A stretch of 64,000 nucleotides of DNA from Candidatus Propionivibrio dominans (GTDB lineage: Bacteria; Pseudomonadota; Gammaproteobacteria; Burkholderiales; Rhodocyclaceae): positions 253,634 to 317,633 of the forward strand of contig JADJNC010000004.1 in assembly GCA_016709335.1 (NCBI GenBank), in the 5' to 3' direction. Position 1 is the stretch's first letter. Each line of letters starts with the position of its first letter. A program made the translations under genes and the position numbers. Positions 8,642 to 18,908 of this stretch are shown here, piece after piece. The notes below the pieces were generated by a model that saw only the letters and a program-made list of their open reading frames with translations, was not told where the DNA came from and made no database searches.

Positions 8642-10099
8642 TTATTCCTGACCGAGTTTCTGGCGCAGCAGTTCGTTGACCTGTTGCGGGTTGGCTTTGC
8701 CTTTTGTCGCTTTCATGGCCTGACCAACCAGCGCGTTGAAGGCTTTTTCCTTGCCCGACCTGAACTCGGCAACCATCGCTGCATTGGCTGCCAGTACGCT
8801 GTCAATCAGTGACTCGATGGCGCCACTGTCAGTGATCTGCCGCAGACCCTGTTTGTCGATGATCTCATCCGCCGATCCATACTCGCCATCCCACAACACG
8901 TCAAAGACCTTTTTGGCGATATTGTTTGAAATCGTGTTGTCGACAATACGCCCGACCAGGCCGCCGAGCTGTTGCGCAGATACCGGCGATTCGCCGATTT
9001 CCTTGCCCTCCTTGTTCAGGCGTGCGGCCAGATCGACCGTTACCCAGTTGGCACAAGGCTTGGCACTAGCCTTACCGGCAAAGGCAATGGCCGCTTCGAA
9101 ATAATCGGCAATGTCCAGCGAGGCCGTCAAAGCCGCCGCATCATAGGATGACAGTGCATAGTCGCTAACAAACCGGTCCCGCTTGGCGAGGGGCAACTCC
9201 GGCATGTTTGCCCGGGTTAGTTCGACCCACTCGCGGTCAATGATCAAGGGCAACAGGTCGGGGTCGGGAAAGTAGCGGTAGTCGTGCGCATCTTCCTTGG
9301 AACGCATGGCGCGTGTTTCGCCGCTGTCGGGGTCGAAGAGCACGGTGGCTTGCTCGATGCGCCCGCCGTCTTCGATTGTGGCGATCTGCCACTGCACTTC
9401 GTAATCGATGGCCTGTTGCATGAAGCGGAAGGAGTTCAGGTTCTTGATCTCGCGTCGGGTACCCAATTCCTTTTGCCCGAGCGGGCGAACCGAGACATTG
9501 GCATCGCAGCGGAATGAACCTTCCTGCATGTTGCCGTCGCAGATACCGATCCAGCGCACCAGCGCGTGCAGTGCCCTGGCGTAAGCTACAGCTTCGGTCG
9601 AGGAGCGCATGTCGGGTTCGGTAACGATTTCGAGCAGTGGCGTTCCGGCACGGTTGAGGTCGATGCCCGTCTTGCCATGAAAATCTTCATGCAGGGACTT
9701 GCCGGCGTCTTCCTCAAGGTGGGCGCGCGTCAGCTTGATGGTCTTTTCCGTAAGGCGGTCACCCTGACCCATCTGAATCGTGACTTGTCCACCAAGCACC
9801 ACCGGCAGCTCGTACTGGCTGATCTGATAGCCCTTGGGCAAGTCGGGATAGAAATAATTCTTGCGTGCAAAGACCGATTTCGGCGCGATCTGCCCGTCAA
9901 CCGCCAGTCCGAAGCGGATGGCGCATTCGACGGCGCCCTTGTTCAATACCGGCAGCACGCCCGGCAACGCGATATCAACCGCATTGGCCTGGACGTTGGG
10001 TTGGGCACCGAAAGCAATCGAACTGCCGGAGAAAATCTTCGAGCGTGTGGCGAGTTGTGCATGTGTCTCGATACCGATAACGACTTCCCATTGTTTCAT
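8642..10099 (-). CDS. gatB: Asp-tRNA(Asn)/Glu-tRNA(Gln) amidotransferase subunit B
   Basis: GatB is the tRNA-binding and kinase subunit of the GatCAB complex, which converts misacylated Glu-tRNA(Gln) or Asp-tRNA(Asn) to the amide forms. The 485-residue protein has the opening [49 protein letters not shown], and the YqeY-like tail [24 protein letters not shown]. Length is normal. It is the last gene of the set gatC-gatA-(lipoprotein)-gatB on the minus strand. Confidence 0.97.
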   Translation of the reverse strand: MKQWEVVIGIETHAQLATRSKIFSGSSIAFGAQPNVQANAVDIALPGVLPVLNKGAVECAIRFGLAVDGQIAPKSVFARKNYFYPDLPKGYQISQYELPVVLGGQVTIQMGQGDRLTEKTIKLTRAHLEEDAGKSLHEDFHGKTGIDLNRAGTPLLEIVTEPDMRSSTEAVAYARALHALVRWIGICDGNMQEGSFRCDANVSVRPLGQKELGTRREIKNLNSFRFMQQAIDYEVQWQIATIEDGGRIEQATVLFDPDSGETRAMRSKEDAHDYRYFPDPDLLPLIIDREWVELTRANMPELPLAKRDRFVSDYALSSYDAAALTASLDIADYFEAAIAFAGKASAKPCANWVTVDLAARLNKEGKEIGESPVSAQQLGGLVGRIVDNTISNNIAKKVFDVLWDGEYGSADEIIDKQGLRQITDSGAIESLIDSVLAANAAMVAEFRSGKEKAFNALVGQAMKATKGKANPQQVNELLRQKLGQE

Positions 10100-10116
10100 C
10101 GCATTTTACTCACTGG

Positions 10117-10632
10117 TCAAGAACAGCGGCCATTTCGGGTATCAACCACTATCGGCCAAAGATAACTGAAAGCGTCGCCACCACACATCGACTGGCAGGC
10201 GTTGAAAGCGACCGTAACGCTTTTCTCCTGCTCCCACATGCGAACCACGCAGCCACTCGCCACATCGGTCAGCACGACGTTCGGCAGCAGGGCGGTCTGC
10301 TGGAAATTCTTCATGTCAAAGCGGCACAGGCCCTGTTTAGGGATGTTCACCTCGGCGCTAAAACGTTTGACCTCGGCTTTTGTCACCTGCAAATCCAGCA
10401 TTCCTCTGCCGCCGGAAAGATTGCGGAAACCGCACTTGGCGCGTACCTCCAGTGCCCTGTCCGGGATCGGTTTAAGCGTACGACCGACCAGGTGCTTGAG
10501 CGGCTGCGACTTGATCCGTTCCGGCTCAGGGCTGCTGGCACTCGCCAGCGGATCGCCCGGAACAGGCTTCGGCTCGGGTGTGGCGCAGGCACCGAGCAGC
10601 ACAGCCAGTGGCACGGCATGAATCAATCTCAT
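10117..10632 (-). CDS. Small lipoprotein of unknown function between gatA and gatB
   Basis: A 171-residue protein with a lipoprotein signal peptide (AVLLGAC, lipid-modified Cys at residue 16), then a Pro/Ser-rich linker. A globular part of about 110 residues carries several Cys (KCGFRNLSGGRGMLDLQV, GLCRFDMK, GCVVRMWEQEKSVTVAF, ACQSMCGGDAFSYLWP) that could form disulfides in the periplasm. No known domain recognised. It sits 8 bases after gatA and 17 before gatB, so it is likely co-transcribed with them; a link to amidotransferase function is not suggested by its sequence. Confidence 0.75.
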   Translation of the reverse strand: MRLIHAVPLAVLLGACATPEPKPVPGDPLASASSPEPERIKSQPLKHLVGRTLKPIPDRALEVRAKCGFRNLSGGRGMLDLQVTKAEVKRFSAEVNIPKQGLCRFDMKNFQQTALLPNVVLTDVASGCVVRMWEQEKSVTVAFNACQSMCGGDAFSYLWPIVVDTRNGRCS

Positions 10633-10640
10633 TGATGTAC

Positions 10641-12122
10641 TCAGTCAAATCCAGCAGGATGCTGGAGATGCCAGCCCGTTACCGTCTGGTAGCGGTGAGC
10701 GATATCGAGCAGCCGGGCTTCGCTGAAGTAATCGCCAATCAGTTGCAGACCCGCCGGCAAACCCTTGCAGAAGCCACAGGGGATCGACATCCCTGGCAGT
10801 CCGGCGAGGTTGACGGCAATCGTGTAAATGTCCGAGAGATACATCTGTACCGGATCGGCAGCCTTTTCACCCAGCTTGAAGGCGGTGCTCGGGCTGGTCG
10901 GGCCCATGATCACGTCACACTGACTGAAGGCGGCAACGAAGTCGTTGGCGATCAGGCGACGGATGCGTTGCGCCTGCAGGTAGTAGGCGTCGTAGTAGCC
11001 GTGCGAAAGCACGTAGGTGCCGATCAGGATGCGCCGCTTGACCTCGGCACCAAAGCCCTGCGCCCGGCTCCTGGCGTACATTTCGTTGAGGTCGCCGTAC
11101 TCGGGCGCGCGATAACCGTAACGCACGCCGTCAAAGCGCGAGAGATTCGAGCTGGCCTCGGCCGGTGCAATCACGTAGTAAGCCGGCACTGAAAGCTTCA
11201 TGTTCGGCAGGCTGATGTCTACCGATTCGGCACCCAGCTTGCGGTATTCGGCGAGGGCGGCTTCGACCAGTTGCATGACTTCAGGCGAGCAGCCCGATCG
11301 TTCGTCGGTACCGAAAAACTCTTTCGGCAGGCCGATTTTAAGCCCGGCGAGGGGCTTTTCACCCGTCGCCGCCTTCAATTGCGCACTGAAGTCTTCGCGC
11401 GGGCGGTCAAGGCTGGTCGAATCGCGTTCGTCAAATCCGGCCATGGTGTTGAGCAGCAGAGCGCAGTCTTCGGCTGAGTGCGCCATCGGCCCGGCCTGGT
11501 CGAGCGAGGAGGCGAAGGCGATCATGCCGTAGCGCGAAACGACGCCGTAGGTCGGCTTCAGGCCGGTCAGGTTGCACAGCGCCGCCGGCTGGCGGATCGA
11601 ACCACCAGTGTCGGTACCGGTGGCGGCCGGGGCGAGCCGGGCGGCAACTGCCGCCGCCGAACCACCCGATGAGCCGCCGGGAACACGTTCCATGTCCCAG
11701 GGGTTGTTCACCGCACCGTAGTAGGAGGTTTCGTTCGACGAGCCCATGGCAAACTCGTCCATGTTTGTCTTGCCGAGAATGACGGCTCCGGCAGAATTGA
11801 AGTGCTCGATGACGCAAGCATCATAGGGGCTGATGAAATTGCCGAGTATCTTCGAACCGCAGGTGGTCAGCCAGCCCCTGGTGCAGAAAATGTCCTTCTG
11901 CGCCAGCGGGATGCCGGTCAGCGGCCCGGCCTGACCGATGCTGCGTAATTGGTCGGCTGCCCTGGCCTGAGCCAGGCTCTTTTCCGCATCGACAGTAATA
12001 AAGGCGTTGATTGTCGGGTTGTGGCGGGCGATCCGCTCGAGATAGAGCTGTGTCAGTTCGACGCTGGATATTTTCCTGGCCGCCAATGCCTGCGAGAGAG
12101 CCGAAACGCTGTGCTCGATCAT
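10641..12122 (-). CDS. gatA: Asp-tRNA(Asn)/Glu-tRNA(Gln) amidotransferase subunit A
   Basis: GatA is the amidase subunit that frees ammonia from glutamine for GatB. The 493-residue protein has the amidase-signature Lys region ([12 protein letters not shown]) and the Ser-rich motif [23 protein letters not shown] giving the Ser-cis-Ser-Lys triad. [21 protein letters not shown] follows near the C-terminal third. The open frame runs up to 12212, but the start is set at ATG 12122 ([13 protein letters not shown]), which overlaps the gatC stop by four bases (ATGA). Confidence 0.97.
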   Translation of the reverse strand: MIEHSVSALSQALAARKISSVELTQLYLERIARHNPTINAFITVDAEKSLAQARAADQLRSIGQAGPLTGIPLAQKDIFCTRGWLTTCGSKILGNFISPYDACVIEHFNSAGAVILGKTNMDEFAMGSSNETSYYGAVNNPWDMERVPGGSSGGSAAAVAARLAPAATGTDTGGSIRQPAALCNLTGLKPTYGVVSRYGMIAFASSLDQAGPMAHSAEDCALLLNTMAGFDERDSTSLDRPREDFSAQLKAATGEKPLAGLKIGLPKEFFGTDERSGCSPEVMQLVEAALAEYRKLGAESVDISLPNMKLSVPAYYVIAPAEASSNLSRFDGVRYGYRAPEYGDLNEMYARSRAQGFGAEVKRRILIGTYVLSHGYYDAYYLQAQRIRRLIANDFVAAFSQCDVIMGPTSPSTAFKLGEKAADPVQMYLSDIYTIAVNLAGLPGMSIPCGFCKGLPAGLQLIGDYFSEARLLDIAHRYQTVTGWHLQHPAGFD

Positions 12123-12406
12123 TCGATCACCTTCGGCACGAGGTAGAGACCGGCTTCGGTTTCCGGGGCGATGGCCTGAAAGTCCGCGCGGCGGTTTTCC
12201 TCGGTGACGCAATCAGGGCGCAGGCGCTGGGCGAGATCCTGAGCGTGAGCCATCGGCTCGACGCCCCGGGTATCGACCGCCTGCATCGCTTCGATCAGGG
12301 TGAATATTCCGTTCAGGTGGCCGAGCGTGGCTTCCGCCTCGGCATCACTGACTTCGATCCGGGCGAGGTGGGCGACGCGTCGGACCTGTTCCAGGGTAAG
12401 CGACAT
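12119..12406 (-). CDS. gatC: Asp-tRNA(Asn)/Glu-tRNA(Gln) amidotransferase subunit C
   Basis: The 95-residue GatC stabilises the GatAB complex. It begins [21 protein letters not shown] and has the [24 protein letters not shown] core and the conserved end [14 protein letters not shown]. It is the first gene of the gat operon and is divergent from mreB, with about 100 bases between the two start codons. Confidence 0.96.
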   Translation of the reverse strand: MSLTLEQVRRVAHLARIEVSDAEAEATLGHLNGIFTLIEAMQAVDTRGVEPMAHAQDLAQRLRPDCVTEENRRADFQAIAPETEAGLYLVPKVIE

Positions 12407-12458
12407 GGCTAGGCAATCAGTAAGGTATTAAAACGAAGGGCCATATAAGGTATCATAA

Positions 12459-13550
<1,092 letters not shown>

Positions 13551-13562
13551 AATTCCGTGAGC

Positions 13563-13700
13563 AGTGAGGGGTGAGGAGTAAGGAGTGAGAAGTAAAACCC
13601 TTGCCTGTTTTACACTGAACCCTTGTCCGGTATTCCGGTCTGCATGACAAACGCCGCTTGTGGAACACGCCTGCTGGCTCCTCAATCCACACCCCTCACT
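13563..13700. repeat. Inverted-repeat element in the mreB-mreC spacer
   Basis: The 162-base spacer is bordered by an 11-base perfect inverted repeat, AGTGAGGGGTG at 13563-13573 and CACCCCTCACT at 13690-13700. The left arm continues into imperfect tandem copies of a GTGAGGAG-like word up to about 13592. The structure resembles small dispersed repeats. It separates mreB from mreC but shows no T-run for a standard terminator. Confidence 0.5.
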
Positions 13701-13712
13701 CCTGCCTGAATC

Positions 13713-14630
13713 ATGGATCATCAACCGCCACCGTTTTTCAAACGCGGACCGGCGCCGCTGGCGCGCTTGTCGTTCTATGCCGCGCTTTCGCTGGCTCTGA
13801 TTTTCATCGATTCCCGCTTTCAGACGCTTGAGCTGCTGAGGCAGGGGGTATCGCTGTTTACGCATCCCATACAAAAGGCGGCACAGGCTCCGGTCGAGCT
13901 TCTTCAGAATGCCGGAAATTATTTTTACGGCATCAACCGCTTTCAGGATGAAAATGCACGCCTGAAACGCGCACAACTGGACGGTGCCGAGACACTATTG
14001 CGCACCCAGCAGCTTGAAGTGGAGAATGAGCGCCTGCGCAAGCTGCTCGACATCAAGGGCCGGCAAAAAACGAATGGGCGGGTAACACAAATCCTTTATG
14101 CGGCACGCGATCCCTTTTCGCGTCGGATCATCGTCGACAAAGGCCAGCAAGACAATATCGTCGCCGGACAACCGGTGGTCGATGATGCCGGTGTCGTCGG
14201 CCAGGTGACGCGGGTCTTCCCCTTCGTTTCGGAGATCACACTGATTACCGACAAGGATCAGGCGGTGCCCGTTCAAGTTGTTCGCAACGGGCTGCGCTCG
14301 GTTGTTTTCGGGCTGGGCAATGGCCAGCTCGAATTGCGCTATATGCCCGCCAATGCCGATGTGCAGAACGGCGATCTGCTGGTGACTTCGGGACTCGATG
14401 GCATCTTTCTTCCCGGACTCCCGGTGGCTAAAGTCGTGCATATCGAACGCGACACCTCGTACTCCTTCGCACGCATTTACTGCGTACCCGTCGCTGGCGT
14501 TGAAAACTTCGGTGACGTCATGGTGCTGGATCCCCGCGAGGCGATCCCGCTACCCGCACAATTGACCAGCGAAGCTGCTACCGCTGGCGCCAAACCGTCT
14601 GCCAAGTCCGGGGCAAAGAAAAAAGACTGA
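13713..14630 (+). CDS. mreC: Rod-shape determining protein MreC
   Basis: MreC is a bitopic membrane protein whose periplasmic beta-rich domain links MreB/RodZ to the PBP2-RodA synthase. The 305-residue protein has one N-terminal membrane segment (LSFYAALSLALIFID), a coiled coil around residues 70-110, and the MreC core with DPFSRRIIVDKGQQDNIVAGQPVVDD, GVVGQVTRVFPFVSEITLITD and DLLVTSGLDGIFLPGLPVAKV. The C-terminal tail is Ala/Lys-rich. It is followed after 14 bases by the mreD remnant. Confidence 0.95.
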   Translation: MDHQPPPFFKRGPAPLARLSFYAALSLALIFIDSRFQTLELLRQGVSLFTHPIQKAAQAPVELLQNAGNYFYGINRFQDENARLKRAQLDGAETLLRTQQLEVENERLRKLLDIKGRQKTNGRVTQILYAARDPFSRRIIVDKGQQDNIVAGQPVVDDAGVVGQVTRVFPFVSEITLITDKDQAVPVQVVRNGLRSVVFGLGNGQLELRYMPANADVQNGDLLVTSGLDGIFLPGLPVAKVVHIERDTSYSFARIYCVPVAGVENFGDVMVLDPREAIPLPAQLTSEAATAGAKPSAKSGAKKKD

Positions 14631-14644
14631 AAAGGGAATAGCCC

Positions 14645-14837
14645 GTGCAACCCACTTACTCCTCATCACGCATTCTGCAGCCGGTCCGTCCCTGGTTTAT
14701 CCTGATCAGTCTGGTGGCTGCGCTGGTCTTCAACTTTTTACCCACCTCGGCCTGGCCCTGGATGCCCGACTGGGTAGCTTTGCTCATCATCTTCTGGAGC
14801 ATTCGTGAAAGACCGTGACGCCAATCGGCCAATCTGA
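14645..14837 (+). pseudogene. mreD: MreD remnant with an internal deletion
   Basis: A GTG start at 14645 opens a frame reading MQPTYSSSRILQPVRPWF, then LISLVAALVFNFLP and WPWMPDWVALLIIFWSIRE, which is the normal start of a beta-type MreD. It stops at 14818 after only 57 codons. In the frame of 14811 the bases just before mrdA read RDANRPI and stop at 14837, which looks like the usual MreD C-terminus. MreD is normally about 160-175 residues, so roughly 300 or more bases of the middle appear missing near 14805-14812. A true deletion or an assembly collapse would both give this. Confidence 0.65.
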
Positions 14838-14848
14838 GGACACTTGCC

Positions 14849-16756
14849 TTGTACAAGCGGCACTCGTCATTTCATACACAGGATAGTGAGCTTGATCGCT
14901 TCCGCTTCCGCATTGCCTTTGCGGCGGGTGCCGTGGTGCTGGCCTTTGCCATCCTGATCGGACGTTTTTTCTATCTGCAAGTTGTTCAGCACGACTATTA
15001 CACCACGCGAGCCGAAGACAATCGCATATCACTGGTGCCGATCACACCAAACCGTGGCGTCATCCTTGATCGTAACGGTACGATTCTGGCGCGAAATTAT
15101 TCGGCGTTTACCCTCGAAATCACGCCGTCCAAGATCGAGGATCTTGATGCCACGATTGACGGCCTTGCCAAAATCATCGAAATTCTGCCCAAGGATCGGC
15201 GGCGTTTTCGCAGGATGCTCGAAGAAAGCAAGACGTTCGAGAGCCTGCCGATTCGTTCGCGACTGAGCGACGAGGAGGTCGCCCGTTTTGCCGCGAATCG
15301 CTATCTCTTCCCCGGCGTTGAAGTAAAGGCGCGCCTGTTCCGGCAATACCCGCTTGGCTCGACAGCCTCGCACGCCATTGGCTATATCAATCGCATCAAC
15401 AAGACCGATCTTGAAGTCATCGAGAAGAATGAGCAGTCCGCCAATTACAAGGGTACCGACCATATCGGCAAGACCGGCCTGGAACAGAAATACGAGTTCG
15501 AGTTGCACGGCGAGACCGGTTATGAGGAAGTCGAGATCGATTCCGGTGGGCGGGCAGTTCGTAGCCTGTCGCGTACCGCCCCGGTTTCGGGTAACAACCT
15601 GACCTTGACTCTTGACATGCGTTTGCAGGAGATCGCCGAAAAGGCTTTTGGCGAGCGGCGCGGCGCACTGGTCGCCATTGAGCCGTCCACCGGCGGAATT
15701 CTTGCGCTGGTGTCCACGCCCACCTTCGACCCGAATCTATTTGTCGACGGGATCCGTTCGGAGGACTGGGATCTGCTCAACAACTCAGCTGATCGACCGA
15801 TGGTAAATCGGGCCCTGAACGGCGCCTATCCACCGGGCTCGACTTTCAAACCCTTCATGGCACTGGCTGCGCTTGAACTCGGCAAGCGTACGCCCGGTCA
15901 GACCATCTTCGATCCCGGCTTCTTCAACTTCGGCGGCCACCATTTCCGCGACGACAAGAAGGGTGGTCACGGAACGGTCGATATGTACAAGTCGATCGTC
16001 GCCTCGTGTGACACCTACTACTACATGCTGGCCAACGACATGGGAATCGACAACATCGCGCGCTTCATGGGCAGCCTGGGTCTTGGCAGCCGCACCGGCA
16101 TCGACATCGAAGGTGAGTCGGAAGGCGTGTTGCCCTCGCAGGAATGGAAGAAACGCCGCTTCAAGCGCCCGGAACAGCAGAAATGGTTTGCCGGCGAAAC
16201 CATCTCGGTCGGCATTGGCCAGGGCTATAACGCCTACACACCGATGCAACTGGCGCAGGCGGTGGCGGCCCTGGCCAACAACGGAGTGATTTACCGCCCG
16301 CATCTGGTCAAGTACATCACGGATACCCGGACCGGCGAAAAGACCCTGATCGAACCGGAACCGCTGCGCACTCTCTCGTGGAAGCCGCAAAATATTGAGA
16401 CGATAAAAAAGGCGATGGTTGGTGTCAACAAGGAGGGAACCGGCGCCCGCGCTTTTGCCGGTGCTGCGTACGAATCGGGCGGCAAGACAGGCACCGCGCA
16501 GGTTTTCAGCCTGAAAGGTTCCGATTACAGGGCCGGCAAGCTGAAGGAGGTGTTGCGCGACCACGCACTGTTCATTGCCTTTGCGCCGGCCGATCATCCC
16601 AAGATCGCTCTCGCCGTACTGGTCGAGAATGGCGGCTTTGGCGCCCAGTCCGCCGCGCCGATCGCACGCATGGTGCTCGACTATTACCTGCTGGGCAAGC
16701 TGCCCAAGGGTCCGGCGAAGGAAGACGAGACGCCGGAAGAGGACGTGGAGGAATAG
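14849..16756 (+). CDS. mrdA: Penicillin-binding protein 2 (elongation transpeptidase)
   Basis: PBP2 is the DD-transpeptidase of the elongasome and partners with RodA. The 635-residue protein has an N-terminal membrane anchor (FAAGAVVLAFAILIGRFFYLQ), the PBP-dimer region beginning PITPNRGVILDRNGTILARN, and the transpeptidase domain with PPGSTFKPF (Ser nucleophile), SCDTYYY and GGKTGTAQ. It starts with TTG at 14849 and lies three bases before rodA. The C-terminus is acidic (EDETPEEDVEE). Confidence 0.95.
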   Translation: MYKRHSSFHTQDSELDRFRFRIAFAAGAVVLAFAILIGRFFYLQVVQHDYYTTRAEDNRISLVPITPNRGVILDRNGTILARNYSAFTLEITPSKIEDLDATIDGLAKIIEILPKDRRRFRRMLEESKTFESLPIRSRLSDEEVARFAANRYLFPGVEVKARLFRQYPLGSTASHAIGYINRINKTDLEVIEKNEQSANYKGTDHIGKTGLEQKYEFELHGETGYEEVEIDSGGRAVRSLSRTAPVSGNNLTLTLDMRLQEIAEKAFGERRGALVAIEPSTGGILALVSTPTFDPNLFVDGIRSEDWDLLNNSADRPMVNRALNGAYPPGSTFKPFMALAALELGKRTPGQTIFDPGFFNFGGHHFRDDKKGGHGTVDMYKSIVASCDTYYYMLANDMGIDNIARFMGSLGLGSRTGIDIEGESEGVLPSQEWKKRRFKRPEQQKWFAGETISVGIGQGYNAYTPMQLAQAVAALANNGVIYRPHLVKYITDTRTGEKTLIEPEPLRTLSWKPQNIETIKKAMVGVNKEGTGARAFAGAAYESGGKTGTAQVFSLKGSDYRAGKLKEVLRDHALFIAFAPADHPKIALAVLVENGGFGAQSAAPIARMVLDYYLLGKLPKGPAKEDETPEEDVEE

Positions 16757-16759
16757 CTC

Positions 16760-17866
16760 GTGTTCCTGCAATTAATTCAACGTTTCAGGGAACGCCTGGT
16801 CGCTCATATCGATGGCCCCTTGCTGGTGATTGTTATGGTCTTGATGGGGTTCGGGCTGGCCACAGTCTATAGTGCGACTTACGACGCCAGCAATCGCGCA
16901 CTCAGCCAGTTGCTCAACATGCTGGTCGGACTGGCCGTGATGTGGGCCGTTGCTCAACTGCCGCCACAGAAGCTGATGCGCTTCGCTGTTCCGCTCTATG
17001 TCCTCGGGATCATTCTGCTGGTGCTGGTTTTTCTGGTCGGAGTCAAGGTCAACGGCGCCAGGCGCTGGTTGCCACTTGGCTTCACGCGAATCCAGCCGTC
17101 CGAGATTCTCAAGATTGCGATGCCATTGATGCTCGCCTGGTACTTCCACAAGTACGAAGCCGCCCTGAAGTTTCGCCATTTTGCAATCGCCGGCCTGTTG
17201 CTGATTGTTCCCTTGGGCCTGATAGCCAAACAGCCCGACCTGGGAACGGCTGTTCTGGTCGGCGCAGCGGGCTTTTACGTCATCTTCTTTGCCGGACTGC
17301 CATGGAAGGTGATCATCGGCATGATTGTCGCGGGGGCCAGTGCCGCGCCCTTTGTCTGGACCATGCTGCATGACTACCAGCGCAAGCGAATACTGACACT
17401 GATCGACCCGACGAGCGATCCGCTCGGTTCGGGCTATCACATCATTCAGTCGACGATTGCCATCGGTTCCGGTGGCGGATTCGGCAAGGGCTGGCTGGAG
17501 GGCACACAAACCCACCTAGAATTCATTCCCGAACGTCACACCGATTTCATTTTTGCCGTTTTTTCGGAAGAACGCGGTTTGCTCGGCAACAGCATTCTGG
17601 TTTTCCTCTATCTGATGCTGATTGCCCGCGGTTTGATGATTACAGCCAACGCATCGACCCTTTTTGCGCGGGTTCTGGGCGGCTCGATTACTCTCAGTTT
17701 TTTCACCTACGCCTTTGTGAACATGGGAATGGTCAGCGGCATCTTGCCGGTGGTTGGCGTCCCGTTGCCTTTCATGAGTTATGGTGGAACCGCCCTGGTG
17801 ACCTTGTTCCTTGGACTGGGTATTCTCATGAGCATCCAGTCGCACCGGATGCTGGTCAAGAAGTAG
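16760..17866 (+). CDS. rodA: Peptidoglycan glycosyltransferase RodA
   Basis: RodA is the SEDS-family polymerase that makes glycan strands from lipid II in the elongasome. The 368-residue protein has about ten membrane segments and SEDS motifs: GARRWLPLGFTRIQPSEILK, IAKQPDLGTAVLV, GSGYHIIQSTIAIGSGG, FIPERHTDFIFAVFSEERG and VGVPLPFMSYGGTALV. It begins with GTG at 16760, three bases after mrdA, so translation is probably coupled. Confidence 0.96.
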   Translation: MFLQLIQRFRERLVAHIDGPLLVIVMVLMGFGLATVYSATYDASNRALSQLLNMLVGLAVMWAVAQLPPQKLMRFAVPLYVLGIILLVLVFLVGVKVNGARRWLPLGFTRIQPSEILKIAMPLMLAWYFHKYEAALKFRHFAIAGLLLIVPLGLIAKQPDLGTAVLVGAAGFYVIFFAGLPWKVIIGMIVAGASAAPFVWTMLHDYQRKRILTLIDPTSDPLGSGYHIIQSTIAIGSGGGFGKGWLEGTQTHLEFIPERHTDFIFAVFSEERGLLGNSILVFLYLMLIARGLMITANASTLFARVLGGSITLSFFTYAFVNMGMVSGILPVVGVPLPFMSYGGTALVTLFLGLGILMSIQSHRMLVKK

Positions 17867-17893
17867 CAGGGAGGATAGTGTGAGGAGCGAACG

Positions 17894-18886
17894 GTGAGCG
17901 GACGCCCGGTTGCGCTGGCGCTGGTGCTGTTTCTGGCGGCCTGTGGGGGTACGCCGCCGCGCCCCGTCGATGGCGCCCGGCCAGGCGCCGGGCCGCAGAC
18001 ATCACCGTCGGGCGCTACGCGCAAGCCGGGGGTGGTACAAAAGCGCGGTGGCGGGTATTACAAGGATGACGGACCGGGCGACGATATCCCGGATAACCTG
18101 GACGAAATCCCTGACGCGCAGCCGAGAAGCGAACCCCTGCATCGTTTTGCCAACAAGCCCTATGTCGTTCTCGGCAAGTCGTATGTGCCGGAAACCAGCC
18201 TCAAGCCTTTCCAGCAGCGCGGTATCGCCAGTTGGTACGGAAAAAAATTTCACGGCCAGAAAACCTCGATCGGCGAACCTTACGACATGTTCTCGATGAC
18301 CGCTGCGCACCCGACGCTGGCGATACCTTCCTATGTGCGGGTAACCAATGTGAGCAGCGGTAAATCCGTTGTCGTGCGCGTAACGGATCGCGGCCCCTTT
18401 CACGCCGATCGAATCATCGATCTCTCCTACGCCGCAGCGTATCGTCTTGGCTATATCAACAACGGCAGCACGCCGGTTGAAGTCGAAGCCGTATTGCCCG
18501 GCGATGCGACAACGCTGTCCTACGCCCAGGTCAAACCACCCGTACCGAGCATCAAGCCCGTCACCACCGTTGACGAACGCGACGAGATTGAACTGCTGGC
18601 GGCAGCTCTGGCGGTCAGTGAGACTCAGCTTGCAGCCCCGACACCGATCGTCCGGAAAGGAATTTTTCTTCAGCTCGGCGCCTTCTCCAATGCGGACAAC
18701 GCCGAAAGCCTGCGCTCACATTTGTCGCGCGAACTGGACTGGCTCAGTGAAGGGATACAGATCAATGCCGGCGGCGGAATACACCGGGTACAACTCGGCC
18801 CCTACGCCACTCGGGCCGACGCCGAGAAGGTTGCCGAGAAAATTCATCTGGCGCTCGGCTACAAACCCGGCATTGTGACGCGATGA
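17894..18886 (+). CDS. rlpA: RlpA-type lipoprotein with DPBB and SPOR domains
   Basis: A 330-residue protein with a lipoprotein signal (FLAACGG), a Pro/Gly-rich linker, the RlpA double-psi beta-barrel (GIASWYGKKFHGQKTSIGE, MTAAHPTLAIPSYVRVTN, VRVTDRGPFHADRIIDLSYAA) and a C-terminal SPOR domain (GIFLQLGAFSNADNAESL to the end) that binds denuded glycan. Family members are septal lytic transglycosylases or glycan-binding proteins. It is the last readable gene of the mre-mrd cluster. Its stop overlaps an ATG that begins a 21-codon frame (MKRLLP...), where dacA normally starts in related genomes. Confidence 0.93.
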   Translation: MSGRPVALALVLFLAACGGTPPRPVDGARPGAGPQTSPSGATRKPGVVQKRGGGYYKDDGPGDDIPDNLDEIPDAQPRSEPLHRFANKPYVVLGKSYVPETSLKPFQQRGIASWYGKKFHGQKTSIGEPYDMFSMTAAHPTLAIPSYVRVTNVSSGKSVVVRVTDRGPFHADRIIDLSYAAAYRLGYINNGSTPVEVEAVLPGDATTLSYAQVKPPVPSIKPVTTVDERDEIELLAAALAVSETQLAAPTPIVRKGIFLQLGAFSNADNAESLRSHLSRELDWLSEGIQINAGGGIHRVQLGPYATRADAEKVAEKIHLALGYKPGIVTR

Positions 18887-18908
18887 AGCGTCTGCTACCC
18901 AAGCGGAG

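Noticed and set aside
13556..13600. Possible CRISPR-like repeats in GTGAGG words
   Set aside because: Units are short, imperfect and adjacent with no unique spacers.
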